Assembly (NCBI RefSeq): GCF_006829085.1
Contig: NZ_BJTC01000008.1
Location: 124,001-188,000 of the forward strand
Source: Chryseobacterium sp. ON_d1
GTDB taxonomy: Bacteria; Bacteroidota; Bacteroidia; Flavobacteriales; Weeksellaceae
Direction of reading: 5' to 3'
DNA length: 64,000 nucleotides
The notes beneath the pieces are model-generated. The model searched no databases. It saw only the letters and a list, made by a program, of their open reading frames with translations, and was not told the origin of the DNA. Below, one piece after another: positions 43,370 to 52,588 of the stretch (positions are counted from its first letter, which is position 1; every line of letters starts with the position of its first letter). The position numbers were made by a program, and so were the translations under genes.

Positions 43370-44745
43370 AATAAATCTTTTATATTATTTTTTACTATTC
43401 TATATTTACCACTACCTTCTACAGGAATCTCATTCACATAGTTAATATGTATTTTCATAACATCCCCCACTCTGTCTCTCCAATTGGAAAGGAATACTTT
43501 TTCAATCTGCTTTGAATAGATTTCCTGATCAACAACTACATATAGCTCAAGTTCATCTAATTTATTCTGTACTGCCTGAAATCTAATAATCCCTTTTGTA
43601 TCTTTCAAAGTATTGGAGACATTCCCAAGATTTATTTTACCATTTTCAACTGAATAGATAAAATCATCAATTCTTCCTAAAATTTCTTTTACCAAAGGAT
43701 TATTGTTCCCACACGTACATTTTTTTTCAGCATCTTCAAGTGTTATTGAATCTCCGATATCATATCTTACTAAAGGTGTTCCAGTTGTTGTAAATGAAGT
43801 GACTATCAACCTTCCGGATTGTGCAGGCTGATTATTTTCATCTAAAACCTCAAAAACACCAGTTTGCAGTTCCAAATGCAGATTTCCTTTTTCACATTCT
43901 ATTATAAAGGGAGCTCCTTCAGAAGAAGCATATTGATTATACAGTTTTGCTTTAAAAAATTTCTCGATATAGTATCTTGTTTCTTCAGTGATGGTTTCTG
44001 CTGTCGGGAAAATTGCTTTTACCTTATTTTCAGGAAAATCGTATCCATTGGCAATACCATATTTGGCAATTTCCAATATGGTAGATGGAAATCCTACTAA
44101 ATACTCAGGGCTGAAATGAATTAAATCTTCTACATAATATTTAAGATAATCATCTTTGATATGAAATGTGGAGTAATAGCGAACATGGTGTATAAAATCT
44201 GTTTTCCAAAATACATTTTTCTTCACATCCCTGGCTGTCAAGAGATTTTTACCAGAAAACCATGCGGTTTTTTTTCCCAATTCATACCCGAATCTTGATC
44301 TGAAATCATCTAAAAAAGCAAATCTTTCCTGACTGTCTTTGAAAAAGAACTTCACTTCCAGAGATTTTCCTGTAGTACCTCCGGTTTTGGACTTTTCTAA
44401 TTTTTCAGATGTTTTTACTGTTATAGACCCAATATTATTACGAAGTACTTCTTTATTAACGATTGGCAAACAGGTAATATTATCAATAGATTCCACATTC
44501 TCAATATTACCAATCGACTTTTTATAATAATCTGAATTTTGAATTACAAATTTTATAAACTGTGAATATCTGTTTTTCTGATATTCTTTTAGTTCTTCTA
44601 ACGATAATGTCCGGTTTGCTTTTTTCTCTTTTCTGAAATTTTTATACTCACCACCATATCTTCTTTTATAGGCCTGTCTGTTATATATATAGACCATAAA
44701 GTTCTGAAGGAAATCAGGCAATATTTTATATATTTTCTCTTTCAT
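43366..44745 (-). CDS. CapK/phenylacetate-CoA ligase-like adenylate-forming protein
   Basis: A 459-residue member of the PaaK/CapK branch of adenylate-forming enzymes. It shows SKTGGTTGKSLEV (the Ser/Gly-rich AMP-binding motif), YNQYASSEGAPFI, TGTPLVRYDIGDSITLED and, at the C-terminus, EGSGKYRIVKNNI. CapK-type proteins occur in capsule loci and are thought to activate an acyl or amino acid that decorates the polymer; that role is inferred here. It follows the GT2 gene directly and overlaps the next gene by 4 bp. Confidence 0.9.
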   Translation of the reverse strand: MKEKIYKILPDFLQNFMVYIYNRQAYKRRYGGEYKNFRKEKKANRTLSLEELKEYQKNRYSQFIKFVIQNSDYYKKSIGNIENVESIDNITCLPIVNKEVLRNNIGSITVKTSEKLEKSKTGGTTGKSLEVKFFFKDSQERFAFLDDFRSRFGYELGKKTAWFSGKNLLTARDVKKNVFWKTDFIHHVRYYSTFHIKDDYLKYYVEDLIHFSPEYLVGFPSTILEIAKYGIANGYDFPENKVKAIFPTAETITEETRYYIEKFFKAKLYNQYASSEGAPFIIECEKGNLHLELQTGVFEVLDENNQPAQSGRLIVTSFTTTGTPLVRYDIGDSITLEDAEKKCTCGNNNPLVKEILGRIDDFIYSVENGKINLGNVSNTLKDTKGIIRFQAVQNKLDELELYVVVDQEIYSKQIEKVFLSNWRDRVGDVMKIHINYVNEIPVEGSGKYRIVKNNIKDLL

Positions 44746-45549
44746 TTAAAAACCCTGTTTAATCATTAACTTAATAAAGCTTGCAAAATCAATATTCTTC
44801 AATAATGAAGCATATTTTCTATAAAGTAAATTTTTAAAATATTTTTTTTCGTCTACAGATGTTACTCCGGAAAAATCCAAATGATAAACAATAGATTTAG
44901 TAATATCAGATTTTCCTCTGCTATTGTTCTCAGCCTCCTGCAGATAAAGTTCCGTAATTACGGGTGAATAAGCTATTCCATATTCTCTGGCTAATCTTCC
45001 CCACAGATCCATATCCTCTCCTCTGGATAGGCGTTCATTAAATAATTTTGCTTTTAGTAAAGCTTTTTTACTTACACAAACACAAGAAGTATGGATTAAT
45101 CCTTTTTTGAGAATCACTTTGAAATAATCTTTAACAATTCCTTCTTTAAGTTCATTCTGCTTTCTATTATCAACAATTTTTTCTTCTGAATACTTTCTTG
45201 CAAAATTCGTGACAAAAACATCTGCACTACTTTTATATTTGGTTATCAGTTTCTGAATTTCTTCTAAATGATTGGGCAGCCATTCATCATCAGCATCCAA
45301 AAAAGCGATATATTCAAATTGAGATTTTTCAATCCCTACATTACGGGCTGAAGAAACACCTCCATTCTCTTTATTAAACAATTTTACCCTGGGATCATTA
45401 ATTTCATTGACTATATCCGGACCTCTATCTTTACTTCCATCATTAATAATAATGATTTCAAAATGCTGAAATGATTGATTCAGCACTTTAAGGATCGTTT
45501 CCTTAATATATTTTTCTTTGTTATACAAAGGGATTACTACTGATATCAT
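44746..45549 (-). CDS. Glycosyltransferase family 2
   Basis: A 267-residue GT-A enzyme without membrane helices: SVVIPLYNKEKYIKETI, INDGSKDRGPD, GGVSSARNVGIEKS and AFLDADDEWLPNHLEEI, the standard nucleotide- and metal-binding motifs, with a later RGEDMDLWGRLA. Acceptor and donor unknown. Its start codon overlaps the stop of the polymerase gene by one base. Confidence 0.95.
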   Translation of the reverse strand: MISVVIPLYNKEKYIKETILKVLNQSFQHFEIIIINDGSKDRGPDIVNEINDPRVKLFNKENGGVSSARNVGIEKSQFEYIAFLDADDEWLPNHLEEIQKLITKYKSSADVFVTNFARKYSEEKIVDNRKQNELKEGIVKDYFKVILKKGLIHTSCVCVSKKALLKAKLFNERLSRGEDMDLWGRLAREYGIAYSPVITELYLQEAENNSRGKSDITKSIVYHLDFSGVTSVDEKKYFKNLLYRKYASLLKNIDFASFIKLMIKQGF

Positions 45550-46634
45550 TATTTTAAATTAAACATTAAAAACAGGAAAAAACAGATAAAAAACACTCCA
45601 AACAAATTAACAACTCCAATTTTTTTGTTAGTTTGTGTATACGGATACATCAGAAAAGGGATGAAAATCCATGACAAGAATCCAAAACGGTCACTGAAAG
45701 CAGCAGAAAACATGAGAAAGAAAAAAGCAGAGGTCAGCATATATGTTACATAAAACCTTTTATATTTTAAATGCTCCTCAATATTTTCAATACCTTTAAG
45801 AGTGTAGTATCCAATCACGGCAAATATAGTGTTGAATACAAAGAAGTTTATCCTGAAACCAGTTTTATAAGCAACTTTAACTCCCTTGGAATAATATTGA
45901 TCTAATCTTTCCTGCACTAAAATATTGATTACAGGTATTTTACCTAAAAGTTCATTAAGATTAAAATTCGCTAATGACAATACTGTAGCCGCCACATAAA
46001 TAAAAAATATGACTTTGAGATTTTTAATTCTGGTAGACATTAGGAAAATCAGAATAGGGATTATAATAGAAGCATGATTAAAAAATGCAATAATGAAGAA
46101 TATAATAGATAACCATTTTTTCTTATCAAAAAAGGTTACTGCAAGAAAAAAGAAAGAGAATGCGATACCCTGTCTGGTTGTGTTAATACCCATAGTCTTA
46201 AAAAAGAACATACTAATCACAATAAAGAAAATAAGAAATCTGTTTTTTTGTGTAAGATTTCGTATGCCTATAATAATAGGTATCACATACAATGCCGCAT
46301 TTAATGTAAAAAATACTTTATAATTATCACTAAGTTTACGGGCAAATAAAGAAATAAAGTAGGTTCCTATATCTTTGAGTTCACTTAAAGATCTTACAAC
46401 TCTATCGCCGGTAAAATAGATTAATGATCTTTCTGAATCTGTGCCCACTTTTTTATCTCTGATCCCTATCAATAGTATCATTACCAATGCATAAAATAAT
46501 AATAGAAAATTCTGAACATCATCAGAATTCTTTTTTCTGTAGATATATTCGTTAATCAGAATGACTGCAAAAAGTGCTACACTCATATAAACAAGTGTAA
46601 ATCTTAAATCAAATGCATTTATAATAGCTTCCAT
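45549..46634 (-). CDS. EpsG-type O-antigen/capsule polymerase (Wzy-like)
   Basis: A 361-residue inner-membrane protein with about ten helices and short loops. The early VGTDSERSLIYF and the NTTRQGIAFSFFFLA stretch resemble EpsG-family polymerases, which join repeat units on the periplasmic side. Wzy proteins diverge strongly, so the call rests on helix pattern, these motifs and position between glycosyltransferases and flippase. Confidence 0.88.
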   Translation of the reverse strand: MEAIINAFDLRFTLVYMSVALFAVILINEYIYRKKNSDDVQNFLLLFYALVMILLIGIRDKKVGTDSERSLIYFTGDRVVRSLSELKDIGTYFISLFARKLSDNYKVFFTLNAALYVIPIIIGIRNLTQKNRFLIFFIVISMFFFKTMGINTTRQGIAFSFFFLAVTFFDKKKWLSIIFFIIAFFNHASIIIPILIFLMSTRIKNLKVIFFIYVAATVLSLANFNLNELLGKIPVINILVQERLDQYYSKGVKVAYKTGFRINFFVFNTIFAVIGYYTLKGIENIEEHLKYKRFYVTYMLTSAFFFLMFSAAFSDRFGFLSWIFIPFLMYPYTQTNKKIGVVNLFGVFFICFFLFLMFNLK

Positions 46635-46644
46635 TTTTCTGTTT

Positions 46645-47727
46645 CTACAACTTCTGCATGATTTTGTCTAATTCAAGATCATAATTATAACTGGAATAAA
46701 ATGATTTAGCATTACTGGAATATTCTGTATAGTTTTTCAAAATACTCTGCAGTGTTTCAGATACCTGATCTTCTCTCTGGAAATCAATACACTCTCCCAT
46801 TCTGTTTGCCACAATTGTATTAATAAGTCCCGGAATATCATTTCCTATCATAGGCATAGCAAAATTAGAAAACTCCCAAAGTTTGTTTGGTGCACAAAAT
46901 ATATTGTTCAAAGATGAATGATCATAGGTTAATATACCAATATCTGCATGGCTGGTTACATGTAAATGATAAGGAGGAGCAACAAACGGAATATGGATAA
47001 TAGAAGGACAGATGGTCTGTAGCTTTTTCAAATATTCTGTTTCTTTACCCATTATAATCAATGCAAAATCTTCTGATTGATTGATATAACGACAGATTCC
47101 TTCTAATTCTCTTTCTGGAAAAATAACTCCCTGGTAAATAATTTTCTTTTTTCCTTTTACAGGTTCCAAAAGGTTAGATAATTCATCCGTCAAAGGAAGA
47201 TTTCTTTCAGACAGCTCTGAATAAGGTTTATTCAGAATAACCTCCGGTGTCTTGTTTAGCTTCCACCAAACCCGAAGTATATTGGCTCTGTCCAAATTTG
47301 AACAGATGACCAGCTTCGCATTTTTCGCAAATTTTTCAAGGCCTTTTATATACCTTGGTGCATAATCGAAAAGCTCATATAAATTAAGCACATAATTCAG
47401 TGACAATAGTTTTTTTCCTAAAGCCAGTGTGGTATCTGCTGCCGGTATCCAGATCAGTTTATCCTGATATTGATTTTTATATATAATTTTCCAAAAGGTG
47501 TTTCTGATCTTAAACCAGTATAAAATCTTATTGGATGAAGGTTTTATTCCGGTTAAATGAACTTTATAACAAAGACGGTTCAGCTCATCTATTAAGTTTC
47601 CTTTCTCAAAACCTAAAACAAGATGTATTCTATAACCATTTTTATTCAGATATTTTATAAAAGCCAGCAAAGGAGGGTAATCTGAAACGCAGGTTTTATG
47701 AACAATTACAATTTCTTTATTCTCCAT
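46645..47727 (-). CDS. GT-B glycosyltransferase of the polysaccharide locus
   Basis: A 360-residue GT-B-type enzyme. The N-terminal half starts KEIVIVHKTCVSDYPPLLAFIKYLNKNGY; the C-terminal donor half has KKIIYQGVIFPERELEGICRYI and APNKLWEFSNFAMPMIGNDIPGL, the nucleotide-sugar contact of GT4/GT1 enzymes. Linkage unknown. Its start lies inside the last codons of a tiny ORF that fills the space to wzx. Confidence 0.88.
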   Translation of the reverse strand: MENKEIVIVHKTCVSDYPPLLAFIKYLNKNGYRIHLVLGFEKGNLIDELNRLCYKVHLTGIKPSSNKILYWFKIRNTFWKIIYKNQYQDKLIWIPAADTTLALGKKLLSLNYVLNLYELFDYAPRYIKGLEKFAKNAKLVICSNLDRANILRVWWKLNKTPEVILNKPYSELSERNLPLTDELSNLLEPVKGKKKIIYQGVIFPERELEGICRYINQSEDFALIIMGKETEYLKKLQTICPSIIHIPFVAPPYHLHVTSHADIGILTYDHSSLNNIFCAPNKLWEFSNFAMPMIGNDIPGLINTIVANRMGECIDFQREDQVSETLQSILKNYTEYSSNAKSFYSSYNYDLELDKIMQKL

Positions 47728-47851
47728 TAAATGTACTGTTATATTTTTTCATAAATTGATACAACATTTCATCAGCTTTCGATCTTAAATCAAATTCGAT
47801 CATTAGTAAGTTAAAGTTACTATTATCATATTCTCTTATCAGTATATTCAT
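47717..47851 (-). CDS. 44-residue ORF between wzx and a glycosyltransferase gene
   Basis: A short frame (MNILIREYDNSNFNLLMIEF, then DLRSKADEMLYQFMKKYN) exactly fills the gap: its ATG overlaps the TGA of the flippase gene (ATGA) and its stop lies about 11 bp inside the next gene. Both overlaps are typical of coupled genes. It could be a true small protein or the C-terminal stump of a lost glycosyltransferase, whose ends often have a similar helix. Too short to assign by family. Confidence 0.45.
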   Translation of the reverse strand: MNILIREYDNSNFNLLMIEFDLRSKADEMLYQFMKKYNSTFNGE

Positions 47852-49161
47852 GAAATATAATATTTTATAAAGTGATTTACTATAATAATAATAACCATTA
47901 TAGCTGTAATGAAAAATAACTTTTTGATTCTGGCTTGTCTTTTTTCAGACTTCGAAATATCCCAGAATCTCATTATAAACATAGAATAAAATCCAAGTAA
48001 AAATGAAATAGAAATACCTTGTAATCCTAACCTCTGTATAAGAATCACACTAAAAGCTATTGAAATAATTGCTCCTATTAAAGAAGTAATGGTAATTTTT
48101 AATGTCTTTTTCTCTCTTTGATATTTTAATCCCAAGAAACCGGCAATTGCATTGAAACCTACCCCCAAATACAAATAAGGCATATACTCCCATGCCTCAA
48201 AATATTCTTTTGAAACCAATATTTTTGTCATGATAGGAGAAGCTACACCCAGAATAAATGCTAAAGTTATTTCAAAAAGAATAAACTTATCAAACAGCCT
48301 GTTAAAAGTAGCATCATCTTTTTCTCTTAAAATCCTATCCTGTAATGGCAGCAGTAAAACAGAATTGATCACTAACAATAACGTTGGAAAACGGCTTGCT
48401 ACAGCATATAATCCATTTCCTTCAGGCCCCATATAATGCAGTATGATAAATTTACTGGCAAAAGATATAGCCCACCAACTTATCAAATTAGGAATCAAAA
48501 GCAAGGAATAGGACAACATCGATTTTATAAGCTTAAGATCATAATATCTAAAGCTGAAATATTTAGTTATTTTTATCTTATATAAAATCGTGATACACGC
48601 AATCGTATATGCTACAATATTGGCAATGAAAATACCTTCAACATTTAATTTTAACAAGTAAATGAAAACGAAATTAAAGACCACGATTAAAAAAGTAGTT
48701 AAAATACCGTTGACGGCAAACGCCTTTGTATTTCCCTGCCCTCTTAAAATACTCTGTAATAAAGGAAGAAAGCTATTAAGAAAGATCAGAATTATAAAAT
48801 ATCCCTGATAATTAAAGCTGCTAAAAAGAACATAAATAGAAAAGCAAACACAGAAAATAATATAACCTATACATAACACTATGATAGAATTGGTTATAAT
48901 TTTTGCTTTTTCAGTTTCTCTTATATATTCTTTATCAATTAACCATCTGTATGTTGCTTCAGAAATTTGCAATGATACTAAGGGCGCTACAAGACCTATT
49001 GACGCAAGCAATAAGTCATATTCTCCTAATTCTTTTTTAGTAAGAAAATAAGTATAAAAAGGAACTAATAAAAATAAAAGAATCTTTGACCCAAAACTTC
49101 CTATGGAGTACGTTAAAGTTTCTTTAAACATCTTCGTTTTAACCAGAGAAGATATATTCAT
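47848..49161 (-). CDS. Wzx-type polysaccharide flippase
   Basis: A 437-residue inner-membrane protein with about 12-14 helices of the MATE/MVF-like polysaccharide-transport superfamily. The N-terminus ETLTYSIGSFGSKILLFLLVPFYTYFLTKKELGEYDL is the classic opening of Wzx/RfbX proteins. It moves undecaprenyl-linked repeat units across the inner membrane. The gene starts at the base after the wecB stop. Confidence 0.93.
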   Translation of the reverse strand: MNISSLVKTKMFKETLTYSIGSFGSKILLFLLVPFYTYFLTKKELGEYDLLLASIGLVAPLVSLQISEATYRWLIDKEYIRETEKAKIITNSIIVLCIGYIIFCVCFSIYVLFSSFNYQGYFIILIFLNSFLPLLQSILRGQGNTKAFAVNGILTTFLIVVFNFVFIYLLKLNVEGIFIANIVAYTIACITILYKIKITKYFSFRYYDLKLIKSMLSYSLLLIPNLISWWAISFASKFIILHYMGPEGNGLYAVASRFPTLLLVINSVLLLPLQDRILREKDDATFNRLFDKFILFEITLAFILGVASPIMTKILVSKEYFEAWEYMPYLYLGVGFNAIAGFLGLKYQREKKTLKITITSLIGAIISIAFSVILIQRLGLQGISISFLLGFYSMFIMRFWDISKSEKRQARIKKLFFITAIMVIIIIVNHFIKYYIS

Positions 49162-50280
49162 TTATTTACTTTTTATAAAATTTACAATGCGCTCACATGC
49201 AGTTCCGTCTCCATAGGGATTATGCAACTCTCTCATGGATTGATAACGTATCGGATCACTTAATAAACTCTGCGCTTCCGAAACAATTTTATTTTTATCT
49301 GTACCTACCAGGATTACCGTCCCGGCATTCACTGCTTCAGGCCTTTCTGTGGTATCACGCATTACCAGAACAGGCTTTCCAAGACTTGGAGCTTCCTCCT
49401 GTATACCTCCGGAGTCCGTAATAATCATATAAGATTGATTCATGAGCCATACAAAAGCTGGGTATGCAAGAGGTTCTATCAGCATTACATTTCTAACATC
49501 AGATAAAATTTCGTATACTGGTCCTTTTACATTAGGATTCAGATGTACAGGATAGATAATCTGAATTTCAGGGTTTGTAACAGCTATTTCTTTTAAAGCT
49601 TCACAAATATTAATAAATCCCTGTCCATGATTTTCTCTTCTGTGTCCTGTTACCAGAACTATTTTTTTAGATATATCAATTTTAGCCTTAAGAGCATCTA
49701 TTTCTGTATTATCTATATGCTCCACTTTTGCAGAACTAAAGAATAATGCATCTATCACGGTATTTCCTGTAATCAATATATCTTCTTCCCTGGTATTCTC
49801 AGCCAATAAATTCTGTTTTGACTGTTCTGTGGGAGCAAAATGATAATCCGCAATGCGTCCCGCCACCTGTCTGTTAATTTCTTCTGGAAATGGAGATCTT
49901 TTGTCATGGGTTCTCAATCCTGCTTCTACATGACATACTTTGGCACCGGAATAAAAACTTGCAATACTGGTTGCCATTGTAGTAGTGGTATCCCCATGCA
50001 CATACACATAATCCGGATTAAAATCTTCCAACACAGATTTCATTCCGGTAATAATATCAGCGGTCAGATTATATAAATTCTGACCGGGCTTCATTAAATT
50101 TAAATCGTAATCCGGCTTGATATCAAAAAAACTTAAAACCTGATCCAACATCTCTCTATGCTGAGCTGTAACACAAACTTTAGTCTCAAATGATTCTTCT
50201 TTTTGAAATTCCTTTACCAGAGGAGCCATTTTTATAGCTTCAGGTCTCGTTCCAAAAACAATCAGATGTTTTTTCTTCAT
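49162..50280 (-). CDS. wecB: UDP-N-acetylglucosamine 2-epimerase (non-hydrolysing)
   Basis: A 372-residue enzyme that interconverts UDP-GlcNAc and UDP-ManNAc. Conserved stretches: [73 protein letters not shown] and [33 protein letters not shown], which includes the catalytic acids and the UDP site. Length is typical. With the dehydrogenase next to it, it may supply an N-acetyl-hexosaminuronic acid. Confidence 0.96.
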   Translation of the reverse strand: MKKKHLIVFGTRPEAIKMAPLVKEFQKEESFETKVCVTAQHREMLDQVLSFFDIKPDYDLNLMKPGQNLYNLTADIITGMKSVLEDFNPDYVYVHGDTTTTMATSIASFYSGAKVCHVEAGLRTHDKRSPFPEEINRQVAGRIADYHFAPTEQSKQNLLAENTREEDILITGNTVIDALFFSSAKVEHIDNTEIDALKAKIDISKKIVLVTGHRRENHGQGFINICEALKEIAVTNPEIQIIYPVHLNPNVKGPVYEILSDVRNVMLIEPLAYPAFVWLMNQSYMIITDSGGIQEEAPSLGKPVLVMRDTTERPEAVNAGTVILVGTDKNKIVSEAQSLLSDPIRYQSMRELHNPYGDGTACERIVNFIKSK

Positions 50281-50300
50281 AATTTTAAGTAAATAAATAG

Positions 50301-51593
50301 TTACAGTCTGGAATCACATTCTTCCAGCACTCCCTTTACATCATAAATAATTCCCCCTTCCTTCAGATAATTATTCAGGTTGATTCCCATAAATTCTTTG
50401 TGGGCAACTGTAAGAATAATTGCATCAAATTTTTCATCCGGAATTTCATTGACCACAGAAAGATCGTACTCATGCTTTACTTCTTCAGGTTTAGCCCAAG
50501 GATCAAAGGTAGTCACATGTAAAGAATAATCTTCAAGCGCCTGAATAACATCTACTGCTTTGGTATTTCGTACATCCGGACAATTCTCTTTGAACGTTAT
50601 TCCCAGATTCAATATTTTGGCACCATTAATTGAAATCTTCTTCTTAATCATCGTTTTTACTAGCTGAGAGGCCACATACTGCCCCATGGAATCATTAAGG
50701 CGACGTCCAGCCAGGATGATTTCAGGATGATAACCATTTTCCTGGGCTTTCTGAGCCAGATAATATGGATCTACTCCAATACAGTGTCCGCCAACCAAGC
50801 CTGGTTTGAATGGTAAAAAATTCCATTTAGTCCCTGCTGCTTCCAATACAGCATGCGTATCAATTTCTAAAAGGTTGAAAATTTTTGCCAGCTCATTGAC
50901 AAAAGCAATATTGATATCTCTCTGTGAGTTTTCAATGACTTTAGCCGCTTCTGCAATTTTGATCGTTGGAGCCAGATGCGTTCCGGCTACAATTACAGAT
51001 TTATATAAAGTATCTACCACTTTCCCTATTTCCGGTGTAGAACCTGACGTAACTTTCAGAATTTTCTCTACTGTGTGCTCCTTATCACCTGGATTGATTC
51101 TTTCCGGTGAGTATCCCGCATAGAAATCCCGATTGAATTTGAGTCCTGAAACTTTTTCCAGAACAGGAATACATTCTTCTTCTGTAGCTCCCGGATATAC
51201 CGTAGATTCATAGATGACAATATCCCCTTCCGATAATACTTTACCTACAGTTTCTGAAGATTTATATAATGGAGTCAGATCGGGACGGTTATGCTTGTCA
51301 ACAGGAGTGGGAACTGTCACGATATAGATGTTTGCCTCCTTGATATCATTCATGTCTGCTGAGCAGTACAATCCATTTTCAGCAGGCTGATTAAAAGGAC
51401 TCTGGTGTTTTAAGACTGCTTTTAGCACATCGTTTTCCACTTCCAGGGTACTATCAGTCCCCGTATTTAATTCTTCAATCCTTTTCTGATTGATATCGAA
51501 ACCTACAACCGGATATTGAGTTGCAAATAATCGTGCTAAAGGCAGACCCACATAGCCTAATCCTATTACAGCAATTTTATATTGTTTTTCCAC
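50301..51593 (-). CDS. Nucleotide-sugar dehydrogenase, TviB/WbpO type
   Basis: A 430-residue NAD-dependent UDP-sugar 6-dehydrogenase. N-terminal Rossmann [17 protein letters not shown], middle [19 protein letters not shown], and the catalytic region [27 protein letters not shown], in which the GHC cysteine is the nucleophile. The close resemblance to TviB of the Vi-antigen pathway suggests UDP-GlcNAc or UDP-GalNAc as substrate. The neighbouring TviC/WbpP-like epimerase supports a UDP-GalNAcA product. The wording is from memory of the family; substrate is inferred. Confidence 0.93.
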   Translation of the reverse strand: MEKQYKIAVIGLGYVGLPLARLFATQYPVVGFDINQKRIEELNTGTDSTLEVENDVLKAVLKHQSPFNQPAENGLYCSADMNDIKEANIYIVTVPTPVDKHNRPDLTPLYKSSETVGKVLSEGDIVIYESTVYPGATEEECIPVLEKVSGLKFNRDFYAGYSPERINPGDKEHTVEKILKVTSGSTPEIGKVVDTLYKSVIVAGTHLAPTIKIAEAAKVIENSQRDINIAFVNELAKIFNLLEIDTHAVLEAAGTKWNFLPFKPGLVGGHCIGVDPYYLAQKAQENGYHPEIILAGRRLNDSMGQYVASQLVKTMIKKKISINGAKILNLGITFKENCPDVRNTKAVDVIQALEDYSLHVTTFDPWAKPEEVKHEYDLSVVNEIPDEKFDAIILTVAHKEFMGINLNNYLKEGGIIYDVKGVLEECDSRL

Positions 51594-51617
51594 AAGAATC
51601 GATTTAAACTTGTTTTT

Positions 51618-52586
51618 TTATTTTAAATTTTCCCAATACCAGCTGATAGCTTCTTTTAATCCTTTTTCTATCGTATGGCTTGGCTGGTAACCTAATAATT
51701 TTTTTGCTTTTTCAACGGAGGCCAATGAATGAGGAATATCTCCTACACGGTTCGGACCATATATAATATCCACATCAGCAATTCTTTCATCGAATTCACT
51801 TAAATACTTTTTAAGATATCCTACCAGATCATTCAGCGTTGTACGGTCTCCTACTGCTGTATTATAAACGGTATTCACTGCTTCAGGAGTTTCAGTAAGC
51901 ATAGCCAGCTCATTCATCTGGATAACATTGTCGATGTATGTAAAATCACGTGAATAATCTCCCGTTCCGTTTATTGTAGGAGATTCGTGATTGATTAACT
52001 GCTTTACAAACAAAGGAATTACTGCGGCATAAGCTCCGTTCGGATCCTGTCTGCGCCCAAATACATTGAAGTATCTCAGGCCGATACATTTCATTCCATA
52101 AGTTTTCCCAAACACATCAGCATATAATTCATTTACATATTTGGTAATGGCATAAGGTGATAATGGTTTTCCGATCACCTCCTCTACTTTAGGTAATGAC
52201 TCAGAGTCTCCGTAAGTAGAAGATGAAGCAGCATATACAAAACGTTTTACGTTAGCATCACGGGCTGCAACCAGCATATTCAGAAATCCTGATACATTCA
52301 CATCGTTACTTGTAATAGGATCCTTAATAGATCTTGGTACAGATCCGAGTGCAGCCTGATGTAGAATATAATCTACATTCTCTACTGCCTTCTGACAAAC
52401 TTCCAAATCACGGATATCTCCTTCAATGAGCTTATAGTTTGGATTTTCAAGGAAAGGTTCGATATTATGTCGGTGCCCGGTTGCAAAATTGTCCAAGCAT
52501 ACTACATAATAGCCTTTATTTAAAAAATACTCTGTTAAGTTAGAGCCGATAAAACCTGCTCCACCTGTAATTAAAATTTTATTCAT
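51618..52586 (-). CDS. NAD-dependent epimerase, WbpP/TviC type (UDP-GlcNAc/GlcNAcA 4-epimerase)
   Basis: A 322-residue SDR-fold epimerase. The glycine motif is TGGAGFIGSNLTEYF at about 6-20, followed by HQAALGSVPRSIKDP, a stretch diagnostic of the WbpP/TviC group that prefers N-acetylated UDP-sugars. The catalytic Ser/Tyr/Lys set is in AASSSTYGDS and SPYAITKYVNELY. It is preceded by wzc with a 2-bp gap and followed by the TviB-like gene. Together the two give an N-acetyl-galactosaminuronic acid precursor, as in Vi antigen. Confidence 0.94.
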   Translation of the reverse strand: MNKILITGGAGFIGSNLTEYFLNKGYYVVCLDNFATGHRHNIEPFLENPNYKLIEGDIRDLEVCQKAVENVDYILHQAALGSVPRSIKDPITSNDVNVSGFLNMLVAARDANVKRFVYAASSSTYGDSESLPKVEEVIGKPLSPYAITKYVNELYADVFGKTYGMKCIGLRYFNVFGRRQDPNGAYAAVIPLFVKQLINHESPTINGTGDYSRDFTYIDNVIQMNELAMLTETPEAVNTVYNTAVGDRTTLNDLVGYLKKYLSEFDERIADVDIIYGPNRVGDIPHSLASVEKAKKLLGYQPSHTIEKGLKEAISWYWENLK

Positions 52587-52588
52587 TA

